From NCBI GenBank assembly GCA_021776805.1, contig JAJFFD010000104.1:1-64000 (forward strand): 64,000 nucleotides of DNA. Reading direction: 5' to 3'. Shown piece after piece: positions 26,729-34,920 of the stretch; the first letter of the stretch is position 1; each line of letters opens with the position of its first letter. The notes under the pieces were generated by a model that saw only the letters and a list, made by a program, of their open reading frames with translations, was not told the DNA's origin and made no database searches. This DNA is from Planctomycetota bacterium (lineage in GTDB: Bacteria > Planctomycetota > UBA1135 > UBA2386). The position numbers were made by a program, and so were the translations under genes.

Positions 26729-27868
26729 CTACCTGAAGGCCTTGCGGATCATGCCGCGGGCGAAACTCTGAAGCTGCTCGGCGTTACCGCGACCGAGGAT
26801 TTGGTAGCGCAGATTGCCCTGGAAGAACATCAATTGCGTGTTGTTCTGATCCTCGAAGATCATGAGGTTTACTTCTCGCTCGTCGTCGTAGCTGCTACGG
26901 AGAACATCCGGCCGTGTCGCGTTGACCGTGCTGAGCAGGAAGATCTGATCGATGCCGTTCGAGAAGGTCTGTACCAGAGTCTGCTCTGTGTTGAGGTCGC
27001 TGGTAATGCTGCGGAAGCCTGATGGCTCGTAGCCGCTGGGCAGGAAGTGGGCTTCAGCCTGGGCAACATTCGCCGGAAACTCTCGGCTTGCGGTCTGAAA
27101 AGAAGCAAACTCCTGCACATCACGCTTCTCGCTCCACCAGTCGATATCTGCTGGTGCGCTTGCTCGTGAGCCATGCTGGAAGTCGATGACCTCGAGGATG
27201 GAGACGACTTGTCCGCGAGAGTCATACTCTTCGCGGTAGAGGGGATAGCCGGTCTCGCGATCGAGTTCCAAGACCCATGGGGTGCCACCCATCTGCTTGG
27301 GAACGAGGATGACCCTTCGCACAGGGCGGTCGATTCGTTGTCCGGTGCCCAGATCGAAGATGAGATAGTTCTTTTCAGCCAAGTCCGCGTCATGGACTCG
27401 GAAGCTGCCGTGGAGGTGGAGGAATGGGGCGCGAAGCTCAAAGTTCGCACTGCGATCAGCGAGATCCGCGTCGGAGAAGGAACGCCCTTCGATTCGGTCC
27501 AGGGTCAGCCGAAAGCGCGGCCCGCCGCCATCGACAGCTGGGGCGCTCCAAAGTTCTTCTTGCAGTGCCAGCCACTTGCTGCCGTCCAGGATGCGACGGA
27601 CCTGATGCAGGTGGTAGCTGCCTTGTGACTCAGCGGCGTAGATGTTCCCGAAGGAAGGCTCGGTGTTCTGAGACCTCGGTTCGCTGGCTCCTGGATCCGC
27701 GACACCGAAGCGCCGACTCTGGGACTCCTTGTTCTGGGCCAGGCTTGTCGAGATAGACATGCTGAGCAGGAGCGTTGTGCCCAGGACCCTGCGCAACATT
27801 GGCAGCCCTCGCGCCAGAACCGGCCATCCGGTTTGACAGAGGCTATGCATGTTGCGCGGCATCTTCAT
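26729..27868 (-). CDS. RseB/MucB-like sigma-E regulatory protein
   Basis: A 379-residue exported protein (signal MLRRVLGTTLLLSMSISTSLAQ at residues 24-45). The middle carries the LolA-like fold pattern of RseB (VLELDRETGYPLYREEYD, then QVVSILEVIDFQ) and the C-terminus reads like its second domain (NLRYQILGRGNAEQLQ). RseB binds the periplasmic part of the anti-sigma factor and shields it. Last of a three-gene unit: sigma factor, anti-sigma, this. Start supported by GAGGTG eight bases before ATG. Confidence 0.7.
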   Translation of the reverse strand: MKMPRNMHSLCQTGWPVLARGLPMLRRVLGTTLLLSMSISTSLAQNKESQSRRFGVADPGASEPRSQNTEPSFGNIYAAESQGSYHLHQVRRILDGSKWLALQEELWSAPAVDGGGPRFRLTLDRIEGRSFSDADLADRSANFELRAPFLHLHGSFRVHDADLAEKNYLIFDLGTGQRIDRPVRRVILVPKQMGGTPWVLELDRETGYPLYREEYDSRGQVVSILEVIDFQHGSRASAPADIDWWSEKRDVQEFASFQTASREFPANVAQAEAHFLPSGYEPSGFRSITSDLNTEQTLVQTFSNGIDQIFLLSTVNATRPDVLRSSYDDEREVNLMIFEDQNNTQLMFFQGNLRYQILGRGNAEQLQSFARGMIRKAFR

Positions 27869-27871
27869 CGT

Positions 27872-28381
27872 TCACTCACCTCGAGTGAGCCTCCTGACGA
27901 TGCTCTTTTGGGAGTAGCTGTCCTCAAAGGCAGCGTCGACCCGAATGCTTCGGATGTTGATCTCAGGGTCCCGCTCTGCTGGGTCGGAACGCCGGCTCGG
28001 GAAGAGGAGCAGGCAGGAGAGCAGGAAGACAGCAGCAACGGCTGCGTACCGCATCTTACGCGTGCGGCGGCGCTGCTGAAGGAGGCTTCGAAGATCTGCG
28101 CGAATGCGGGGCCAGAGCAGTCCAGGGGCTGAGCGCCTTGGCAGCTGTCGCAGGTCCTGAGCGATCTGTGTTCCCTGCTCGGGTTCGCACCAATCCACGT
28201 CAATCGGGGCTTCAACCTGGGTGATCGTCTGCCCCAGGTGCTCAGATAGCCTCTCTTCCGCGTCCTCCAAGGCACGTGAGTAGATGCTGTCGAGGAAGTC
28301 TCTGGACCGGAGCTGATCGGGTAGCACCGGACGTGACAGGGAACGCAGCAGCTCCGCATGCTGTTCGTGCCGCGGGTTCAT
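27872..28381 (-). CDS. Membrane anti-sigma factor
   Basis: A 169-residue single-pass membrane protein: cytoplasmic N-terminal part (about 1-105), one helix (YAAVAAVFLLSCLLLF, about 111-126), short periplasmic tail. It overlaps the ECF sigma gene by four bases and precedes the RseB-like gene by three, the RseA-like position. No zinc-finger HxxxCxxC motif is seen, so it differs from ZAS anti-sigma proteins. Assigned mostly by context and topology. Confidence 0.7.
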   Translation of the reverse strand: MNPRHEQHAELLRSLSRPVLPDQLRSRDFLDSIYSRALEDAEERLSEHLGQTITQVEAPIDVDWCEPEQGTQIAQDLRQLPRRSAPGLLWPRIRADLRSLLQQRRRTRKMRYAAVAAVFLLSCLLLFPSRRSDPAERDPEINIRSIRVDAAFEDSYSQKSIVRRLTRGE

Positions 28382-29046
28382 GCCACACCCTCCCCATCTT
28401 CACCGAGACTGCCCGGGTCGATGCTCTCTCCGTCGAGCTCGGGGTACCCGAAGGGGGCGAGAGTTCCCTTGAGCACCTTTTCCAGCGCCAGGTGCGCTCG
28501 CGCAAGTCTGGATTTGACTGTGCCCATGGAGATCTCGAGGGTCTGGGCTAGCTCTTCGTAGCTGAGGCTTTCCAGATAGCGGAGAATGAGCACAGCTCTG
28601 AGCTTGGGGCTCAGGCGCTGCAGGCTGTCGTGGATGTGTTCTCCGAGCTCACTAACCTGGGCCCGCTCGACAGGACTGGCTTGTTGATCCCTTGGTTCTT
28701 GGGAGTCGAGAACAGCACTGAGGCTCCCGGTTTCGCGGCCGGATCGGCCCTGCACCTTCCGTTGGTAGTCGATGCTGCAATTAACGACGATGCGGAACAT
28801 CCAAGTGCTGAAGAGAGAGTCGAAGCGAAAGCTGCTAATCTTGCGGAAGAGGAGACTGAACGCGTCCTGAACTACATCCAGAGCGTCGCTGGACGTTCCT
28901 GTCATCCGAAACGCAATCGAGTACACACGATCGCGATACCGGACATATAGCTCCTCGAAAGAGGCCTCAAAGGCATCCTCCTCGACAAACTGACAGGCCC
29001 GGACGAGGGAGTAATCAGGGTCGCTTCCCAGGTCCTTGAGTGGCAC
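28378..29046 (-). CDS. ECF (sigma-E type) RNA polymerase sigma factor
   Basis: A 222-residue ECF factor. Region 2 reads ELYVRYRDRVYSIAFRMTG and DVVQDAFSLLFRKISSF, and region 4 reads LRAVLILRYLESLSYEELAQTLEISMGTVKSRL. First gene of an envelope-stress triad with an anti-sigma and RseB-like protein, which suggests a response to misfolded envelope proteins. Start is a GTG at 29046. Confidence 0.92.
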   Translation of the reverse strand: MPLKDLGSDPDYSLVRACQFVEEDAFEASFEELYVRYRDRVYSIAFRMTGTSSDALDVVQDAFSLLFRKISSFRFDSLFSTWMFRIVVNCSIDYQRKVQGRSGRETGSLSAVLDSQEPRDQQASPVERAQVSELGEHIHDSLQRLSPKLRAVLILRYLESLSYEELAQTLEISMGTVKSRLARAHLALEKVLKGTLAPFGYPELDGESIDPGSLGEDGEGVA

Positions 29047-29250
29047 GTTGCTGGTTCAGACGGCACGAGGGGGCAGGATTGTTCCCTCCCCTGCGAGCTT
29101 ATCCTCAGCCAAGGTGTCGCCACAAGTCCTTTGTTTAAGCCTAGTTCCCGCAGATCACTGGGTTGAGTGGAAGCCCTGGCCCTGAGCTGTCACGGAACTC
29201 GCTGGGACCGGGGCCCTTCCCTGAGAGGCAGGCCCTCTGTCATGGTCGCG

Positions 29251-30171
29251 TCAGCCGCCGAGTATGGTGCCCAGCCCAGCCGGGAAGAACATGAGGGTGC
29301 CAACCGCTTGCGGGCAGGATGGCGGGCAGCGGAAGTTGCCTTCCAAGGGCTCACAGACTGCGGTGACTACCTCGCAAATGTGGCCTTCAGTGCCACGGCT
29401 GAAGACCTCGAGGGACATCATGCAGATTCGGTCGCTGCTCCAGAAGGGGTTCTCCGCATCGCCCTGATTCAGGAACTGATAGGAAACCTGCCCATGGTTC
29501 ATGGGGACCAGGGTGGCGAAAACTGAGCCCCCACTCGGGTCCTCGAGGCTCTGGATGAACACACCGGAGTTCGTATCCTTCCCATCGAGGGAAGCATCGA
29601 CACCGATCGTGTAGGTGTAGGGTCGAATGAACCGGATATCGTCTTCGAGGCCGAGCTCGAGGTTCACGAGCACGAAGAGGCCATCCTCCGGGTGCTGCCT
29701 GAAGCGAATCTCCGACTGCCCGTAGCCGACGAGCTGACTCAGAGGCAGCCGCCAGGTTCGCCAGTAGATGTATGGATCGAGACGTTCGATGGGCGGGATG
29801 GTGTCGCCGACGAAGCGGAAGAGCAGATGCATCCAGAGGCTGCGGGCGCCGTCTTCCAGAGTCCGGCTGCTGAGCAAGACCCGCATCTCATGATCCTGCG
29901 TGCCAGCGGTGCTGGCGAGAGGGTCGCTGCGCAGATGCTTGACCGTTGCGAGGAAGTCATCGACTCCATCGCCATCAGAATCGACCAGGGCCGGATTGGA
30001 GAAGGTGCCGTGTTCGAGGGCATCAGGCAGGAGGTCGCCGTCCGTGTCGGGGAACAACTCGCCTTGCGCGGCCCGCGCCTCTGGAGCTTGGAAGCTCGGG
30101 GCGAGGACCAAGAAGGCAGCGGATACCGCAATCGTAGCGGTCATCAGAGTCGCTTTGCTCTTCTGGCTCAT
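29251..30171 (-). CDS. Secreted protein with calcium-type DxDxDG motifs
   Basis: A 306-residue exported protein (signal TATIAVSAAFLVLAPSFQAP). Just after the signal are two thrombospondin type-3/EF-hand-like loops, DTDGDLLPD and DSDGDGVDD, typical of calcium-binding repeats in surface proteins. The rest, about 220 residues, is beta-rich (VLVNLELGLEDDIRF) with four cysteines near the end. I do not recognise the remainder. Faces the tRNA gene. Confidence 0.75.
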   Translation of the reverse strand: MSQKSKATLMTATIAVSAAFLVLAPSFQAPEARAAQGELFPDTDGDLLPDALEHGTFSNPALVDSDGDGVDDFLATVKHLRSDPLASTAGTQDHEMRVLLSSRTLEDGARSLWMHLLFRFVGDTIPPIERLDPYIYWRTWRLPLSQLVGYGQSEIRFRQHPEDGLFVLVNLELGLEDDIRFIRPYTYTIGVDASLDGKDTNSGVFIQSLEDPSGGSVFATLVPMNHGQVSYQFLNQGDAENPFWSSDRICMMSLEVFSRGTEGHICEVVTAVCEPLEGNFRCPPSCPQAVGTLMFFPAGLGTILGG

Positions 30172-30392
30172 TGGCGCGAAGCTCCTGGTGGCCGGGGGGA
30201 GGTCATGATGAAGGTCTGCCGCGTGGACAGCCTATTCTGATAGCCACCAGAATGGGGAGGGATACCGAGGAACCAGGATAATGCCTGCTTGGCTAAAAAG
30301 GCAAGCGGAGCCTATTCCCAGGTCTTTGGTTGTCTTGGTCCATGGTGGGGGCTATGCACTTGCCTCCGCCTGGGTGAGGCCCATGCCAACGG

Positions 30393-30469
<77 letters not shown>

Positions 30470-30503
30470 CTTTCCGCAGCGCGCACCTTAGTGCCTTATC
30501 GGC

Positions 30504-32249
30504 ATGGACTTTTGCCTGAAACTGGATGCGACCGCCAGGCGCCAACTGTGCCTGAGCCTGGAGATAGAGACCGCCGAGTTCTCGTCGGGCGATGAGGTCG
30601 AGTTTTTCATGCCAGTCTGGACCCCCGGCTCCTACCTGGTCAGGGAGTATGCCCGGCAGATCAATGCTTTTGGGGCGCAGGATCGCGACTCCGGGAAAGA
30701 GCTCAGCTGGCAAAAGTCGGCCAAGAATCGCTATCGGGTGATCTTCCCGAAGCAGACCAAGGCGATCCGGCTCGAGTACCAGGTCTATGCCCACGACCTG
30801 AGTGTGCGCGGGGCATTCGCTGACCAAGACTTCGCCTACTGGAACGGCGCGGCGGTGCTGCTCTGGCCCCTGGGCCTCGAGAATCGACCGGCGCAATTCA
30901 AGGTGGAGCTGCCAGGGGATTGGCAACTGCACTCGGGCGCATGCGGGCAGGGCCAGTCTGGGCTGGCGCAGCTGTCCTTCGAAAATCTGGACCAGGCTGT
31001 CGATACGCCCTGTCTAGCCGGCCGGGGGCTCCAGGAATTGAGTTTCGACGCTGCTGAGCGTCCGCACAGACTGGTTCTCGCTGGCCTGGAGAACATGCAG
31101 ATTCCGCCGGGCTTCCTCGGCGACTGCAGGGCTGTGGTAGAGGAATGCGCCGCAGTATTTGCCGGCGAACTTCCTTATGCGGCTTATCTCTTCCTCTGCC
31201 TCTTTGCGGACCGAGGCCGTGGTGGGCTCGAGCACGCGAACTCGAGCACGCTTCTCGCCCCGCGAACGACCTTTGCGCCAGCTAGCGATTACCAGGACTT
31301 CCTGTCCTTGATTGCCCACGAGCACTTCCACGTCTGGAATGGCAAGCGCATGCGTCCGGCTGAACTCTGGAGCTTCGACTACGAGCAGGAGAACTACACC
31401 CAACTGCTCTGGGCTGTGGAGGGGTTCACTGCCTACTACGATGACTACCTTTGCCTGCGGGCAGGCGTCATGCCGCGAGAGAGCTATTTGAAGATCCTGG
31501 CAGGGCATGTCAGCAAGATGATCAATATGCCCGGTCGTCTAGGGCAATCGCTCTCCGAAGCGAGCTTCGATGCCTGGATTCGCTTCTACCGCCCCGACGA
31601 GAACAGTCTCAACTCCACACAGAACTACTACTCCAACGGTGCCCTCGCAGCCCTTTGCCTCGACGCCAAGATCAGGCGCGAAACAGCGGGCCAGCGCTGC
31701 CTGGATCAGGCCATGCACAGTCTCTTCGCGGCGACCTTTAGCTGTGGACGTGGCTACTCCATGGATGATCTTGTTGACTGCCTCAACCAGGCGGCTGGAA
31801 CTGACATGCGCGAGTTTCTCGAGGGCATGGTCAAAGGACCCTTCGAGCCTGATCTCAAAGGGGCCTTCGCTGGCTATGGTCTGGATCTCCGCCAGTCAAA
31901 GCGGTCAGCTCTGCAAATCGGAGTGCAGCTACAGCGCGGAGCGTCGAAGATTGCCAAAGTCTTCGACGGTCGCCCGGCACAGGGTGCTGGTGTTGCGCCA
32001 GATGACGAGATCATCGCGATCGACGGGTTGCGCGTGAATCGTGAGAGCTATAGCGAGCTCTTCGCACAGCTCGCTTCGGAGAAGACTGATATGAAGCTCC
32101 TCCTCGCCAGACGAGGCAAGATGCTGGAGCTGTCTCTACGCCCGGAGCCGAGCCCCTCGGCAGGCTTCGAGATCAAGCCCTTGAAAGGTGCCAGCAAGGC
32201 CGCGCTGGAATTGGGCGAGTCATGGCTGCGGTCCAGATCCCGAGCCTGA
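30504..32249 (+). CDS. M61-family glycyl aminopeptidase with PDZ domain
   Basis: A 581-residue metallopeptidase. Zinc motif HEHFH at residues 272-276, with the third ligand E306 in [12 protein letters not shown]. An N-terminal beta region ([11 protein letters not shown] near 39) and C-terminal PDZ domain (about 480-560, [12 protein letters not shown]) are as in M61. No signal peptide is seen, so it is probably cytoplasmic. Ends inside the convergent CDGSH gene by 30 bases. Confidence 0.9.
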   Translation: MDFCLKLDATARRQLCLSLEIETAEFSSGDEVEFFMPVWTPGSYLVREYARQINAFGAQDRDSGKELSWQKSAKNRYRVIFPKQTKAIRLEYQVYAHDLSVRGAFADQDFAYWNGAAVLLWPLGLENRPAQFKVELPGDWQLHSGACGQGQSGLAQLSFENLDQAVDTPCLAGRGLQELSFDAAERPHRLVLAGLENMQIPPGFLGDCRAVVEECAAVFAGELPYAAYLFLCLFADRGRGGLEHANSSTLLAPRTTFAPASDYQDFLSLIAHEHFHVWNGKRMRPAELWSFDYEQENYTQLLWAVEGFTAYYDDYLCLRAGVMPRESYLKILAGHVSKMINMPGRLGQSLSEASFDAWIRFYRPDENSLNSTQNYYSNGALAALCLDAKIRRETAGQRCLDQAMHSLFAATFSCGRGYSMDDLVDCLNQAAGTDMREFLEGMVKGPFEPDLKGAFAGYGLDLRQSKRSALQIGVQLQRGASKIAKVFDGRPAQGAGVAPDDEIIAIDGLRVNRESYSELFAQLASEKTDMKLLLARRGKMLELSLRPEPSPSAGFEIKPLKGASKAALELGESWLRSRSRA

Positions 32250-32549
32250 GTCTTCGCCACGAGCAGAATGTGAGCCATCACAAAAGGGCTTGTCCTTCGA
32301 CTTCCCGCAGGCGCACCAGGCAATCCGTTGCGCCTCCTCGAGGATGAGTTTGATCGGGCGGATCTCACTGCCAAGGTGGCTACCGTCGCAGTAGGGATAG
32401 CGGCTGCTGTGCTTGCATTGACAGTAGGCGTACTTCCCGGGTGGGCAATCCACGACGAAAGGACCAGATTGCAGGCGACAGGGGGGATCACCGGGAGCGA
32501 GGCGACTCGTCTTCTTGTCCTTGTCCCCCAGCATGTTCTCCCCCAGCAT
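32220..32549 (-). CDS. Protein with two CDGSH iron-sulfur domains
   Basis: About 109 residues carrying two CDGSH motifs: CQCKHSSRYPYCDGSH and CACGKSKDKPFCDGSH, each C-x-C-x(n)-C-x3-H, the ligand set for a redox-active 2Fe-2S cluster. Two copies per chain suggests an inner-dimer-like arrangement of mitoNEET type. Start could be 32549 (ATG) or 32534, where GGGGGAG precedes an internal ATG. No partner genes. Confidence 0.85.
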   Translation of the reverse strand: MLGENMLGDKDKKTSRLAPGDPPCRLQSGPFVVDCPPGKYAYCQCKHSSRYPYCDGSHLGSEIRPIKLILEEAQRIAWCACGKSKDKPFCDGSHSARGEDSGSGSGPQP

Positions 32550-32576
32550 GTTCAATGAGCGGCGGCAGCAACCCTC

Positions 32577-33197
32577 TCAACAAAAGCGGCGGATGACACC
32601 GCGAACCACGCCGCGAATCTCAAGGTGAGTTGGAAAGATGGGCTTGAGTGTCGAGTTCGCCGGTTGCAGGCGGATTCTGCCTTTGTCGACATAGAGACGC
32701 TTCAAAGTGGCCTCTTCTCCATCCACGATTGCGACGACGATATCACCGTTGTTCGCGGTTGTCTGACGGTGAATGACGACTAGATCACCATCATCGATGT
32801 GATCTTCGATCATCGAGTGCCCCTGTACCCGAAGCATGTAGAAATCGTCCCCGGAGGGAATGAGCTCGGTCAGACTCACGTCTTCGCGATCTTCAATGGC
32901 TTCGATGGGCTGACCGGCGGCGATCGTTCCCAAGATCGGGAGGCTCGGCACGGGCTCTTCATTGACGCTTTGGGGCTGGTCGGGATCAAAGAGAATGGCG
33001 ACGGACCTGGCCTTCGCCTTGTTGCGCTGAATTGCCCCCTTGGTCGCAAGGTGATTCAGGTGCTCATAGATTGTGATCTTGCTAACACCCAGGGCCTGCG
33101 CCGCCTCTTCGAGCGTGGGAGAAATGCCATGTTCGTTCCGGTAGTCCCGGAAGAAGCGCAGGACTCGGATCTGTTTCTCTGTCAGCATCATCTGCAT
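32577..33197 (-). CDS. lexA: LexA SOS repressor
   Basis: A 206-residue LexA. N-terminal winged helix (QIRVLRFFRDYRNEHG; recognition helix SKITIYEHLNHL), self-cleavage site A94-G95 in TIAAGQPI, catalytic S128 (GHSMIEDHIDDGD) and K166 (EATLKRLY). Helix composition differs from E. coli and Bacillus LexA. ATG at 33197 has AGGAGA upstream. It follows a small membrane gene by 24 bases, and both may be controlled by the dyad at 33478. Confidence 0.93.
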   Translation of the reverse strand: MQMMLTEKQIRVLRFFRDYRNEHGISPTLEEAAQALGVSKITIYEHLNHLATKGAIQRNKAKARSVAILFDPDQPQSVNEEPVPSLPILGTIAAGQPIEAIEDREDVSLTELIPSGDDFYMLRVQGHSMIEDHIDDGDLVVIHRQTTANNGDIVVAIVDGEEATLKRLYVDKGRIRLQPANSTLKPIFPTHLEIRGVVRGVIRRFC

Positions 33198-33221
33198 GAG
33201 CGGGTATCTCCTAGGCGGCGC

Positions 33222-33419
33222 TCAGAGGAGCGCGGCCAGAGTCAGGAAGACCAGGAAGATAAGAACGACCCCAGCAAGCTCACCAAATAGGTGAACGGAC
33301 TCCTGGGGGTTCCTCGCTTGAGCGACAGCATGCTCCCTCAGGGGGAGCATCTGCTGCCGAGGGAGGCTGCGGCGAGGACGGAGACTGCTGGGGTCGGGTG
33401 CAAAGGACTGAAGAATCAT
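33222..33419 (-). CDS. Small C-terminal membrane protein, co-transcribed with lexA
   Basis: A 65-residue protein from ATG at 33419 (a longer frame from a TTG at 33476 is possible). It has a basic, proline-rich N-terminus and one C-terminal hydrophobic helix, FGELAGVVLIFLVFLTLAALL, so it is a tail-anchored-type membrane protein. Ends 24 bases before lexA. SOS operons often carry small membrane cell-division inhibitors; that is suggestive only, no sequence similarity is claimed. Confidence 0.55.
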   Translation of the reverse strand: MILQSFAPDPSSLRPRRSLPRQQMLPLREHAVAQARNPQESVHLFGELAGVVLIFLVFLTLAALL

Positions 33420-33477
33420 GGATCGGTTCGGGCTTGAAGAAGAAGGGCAGATTAGGGAGCTGTTAGGCAAACACAAG

Positions 33478-33499
33478 CCTAATCATCCACATGATTAGG
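33478..33499. promoter_or_regulatory. Perfect 9-base dyad, candidate LexA operator
   Basis: CCTAATCAT-CCAC-ATGATTAGG, 9-base arms with a 4-base spacer. Weaker pairing extends outward to 16 bases per side with two mismatches. It lies between the divergent lexA transcript (small gene ATG at 33419) and hemerythrin. ATTAGGG and TTAGG repeats occur at 33451 and 33463. Confidence 0.55.
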
Positions 33500-33588
33500 G
33501 TTTTGTTCGGATTTCTCCACATTGTCAAGCAGCTGGGTTTGTCACCGCTGAAAGACGAGGGCATCAGCATGTGTTGGGCACCAAGGTC

Positions 33589-34143
33589 ATGAGTAGCCCC
33601 ATGTCCGCTAATCCTGGAGAGGTCCTGCGTGAAGAGCACCGCCTACATCGGCGGATGCTGATCGTCTTGGACGAGTTGGCCCTGGCTCTGGCTGCCGGTC
33701 TGGAGCTTCAACCCGGGTCCATGCAGCGCGTCTTTGCGTACTTCTCCAAGTTCCTGGTCGAGATCCACCAGTTCAAGGAGAGCGAATTCCTCTTCCCGGC
33801 TGCGGCCATGATGAACTTCGCCAATGCTGGGGAGAGCATCGGACGACTCATCGCAGACCACGACGAGACAGCTGTCCTGCTCGCTTCATTGGGAGCGGTC
33901 TGCGGGATTGGTGATCTGCCTAGAAAGGAACGTGTTGGTAGCCTGACTTTGGTTCAGAACTACTGTGCGCGATTGAACCGTCACATGGACGAGGAAGAGG
34001 AGATCTTTGTTCTGTTGGGTGAGTTCATGAGTGAGGAGGAGTCCAAGCTCATGCTCAGTCAGTTTGAGATGATCGACCGTCGACACCAGGGCTTTGGGCA
34101 TTGGGAGCGTGAAGTCCAGTACCTGGAATCTTTGGTTGAGTGA
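33589..34143 (+). CDS. Hemerythrin HHE-domain protein
   Basis: About 184 residues with a four-helix HHE domain. Di-iron ligand-type residues are seen: EEHRLHRRM near the start, HQFKESEFLF, ADHDETAVLL, and NRHMDEEEEIF with a late RRHQGF. It binds oxygen, nitric oxide or iron. Start by ATG at 33589 (a GTG at 33571 is also open). Divergent from lexA and its small companion across the dyad. Confidence 0.85.
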   Translation: MSSPMSANPGEVLREEHRLHRRMLIVLDELALALAAGLELQPGSMQRVFAYFSKFLVEIHQFKESEFLFPAAAMMNFANAGESIGRLIADHDETAVLLASLGAVCGIGDLPRKERVGSLTLVQNYCARLNRHMDEEEEIFVLLGEFMSEEESKLMLSQFEMIDRRHQGFGHWEREVQYLESLVE

Positions 34144-34230
34144 TTTGTCCAGGACTTGTGGATAGAGGCATGACGACAACGGCCTTGCTTCGTCGATGTT
34201 GCCGTGATCTGATCGTAGTCGAGGGCGGCG

Positions 34231-34911
34231 ATGCTTCTGGAACTGCAAAGATCACTGGTTTGCTTCGACCTGGAAACAACAGGTCTGGATACGTCGAGCG
34301 ATCGGCTCGTGGAGATTGGCCTGGTCAAACTCTTACCCGACGCAAGTCGCGAGAGCTTGCAGCGTCGCTTCGACCCGGGCATCGACATCCCCGAGTCGGC
34401 GACGAAGATCCACGGCATTCACACCGATGATGTACGTGGGCTCTTCGGTGAGGCGAGCCTGTCGAAGGGTGGTGCCGAGATTCTCGAGTTCATCGGCGAC
34501 TCGGATCTAGCTGGCTTCAACTGTGCAAACTTCGACCTCCCACTTTGGCTGAGTGAGTGCAAGCGGCATGGCCTCAGCTTCCCAATGGAAGGACGGCTGA
34601 TGGTCGATGCGAAGGTGATCTTTGACCGCAAGGAGCCGAGTTGGGACCGTTTTCTTCAGGGTCCGCGAAACCTGAACAACGCGGTTCTCCATTACTGCGG
34701 CCGGGACCAGGCGCGCGAGTTTAGCAAGCGCGATTCTGATGGCGAAGGCGAGCTCATTTCGCAGGCAGTTGATGAGCGCAGCCGGCACTCCGCAGTCAAG
34801 GATGCGGACGCCACTCTGGATGTGCTGCTTTCCCAACTACGTAGATACGCGGACTTGCCCCGCGACCTTCTCGGCTTGCATCAGTTCTGCGGGCAGTCGC
34901 AGCCGGCCTGA
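34231..34911 (+). CDS. DnaQ-like 3'-5' exonuclease
   Basis: A 226-residue DEDDh exonuclease: Exo I FDLETTGLD (residues 12-20), Exo II GFNCANFDLPLW, and Exo III HSAVKDADATLDVL. Start supported by GAGGGCGG before the ATG. It could be a proofreading-type (epsilon-like) or repair nuclease; no polymerase alpha is adjacent. Confidence 0.88.
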   Translation: MLLELQRSLVCFDLETTGLDTSSDRLVEIGLVKLLPDASRESLQRRFDPGIDIPESATKIHGIHTDDVRGLFGEASLSKGGAEILEFIGDSDLAGFNCANFDLPLWLSECKRHGLSFPMEGRLMVDAKVIFDRKEPSWDRFLQGPRNLNNAVLHYCGRDQAREFSKRDSDGEGELISQAVDERSRHSAVKDADATLDVLLSQLRRYADLPRDLLGLHQFCGQSQPA

Positions 34912-34920
34912 GCCGAGGCC

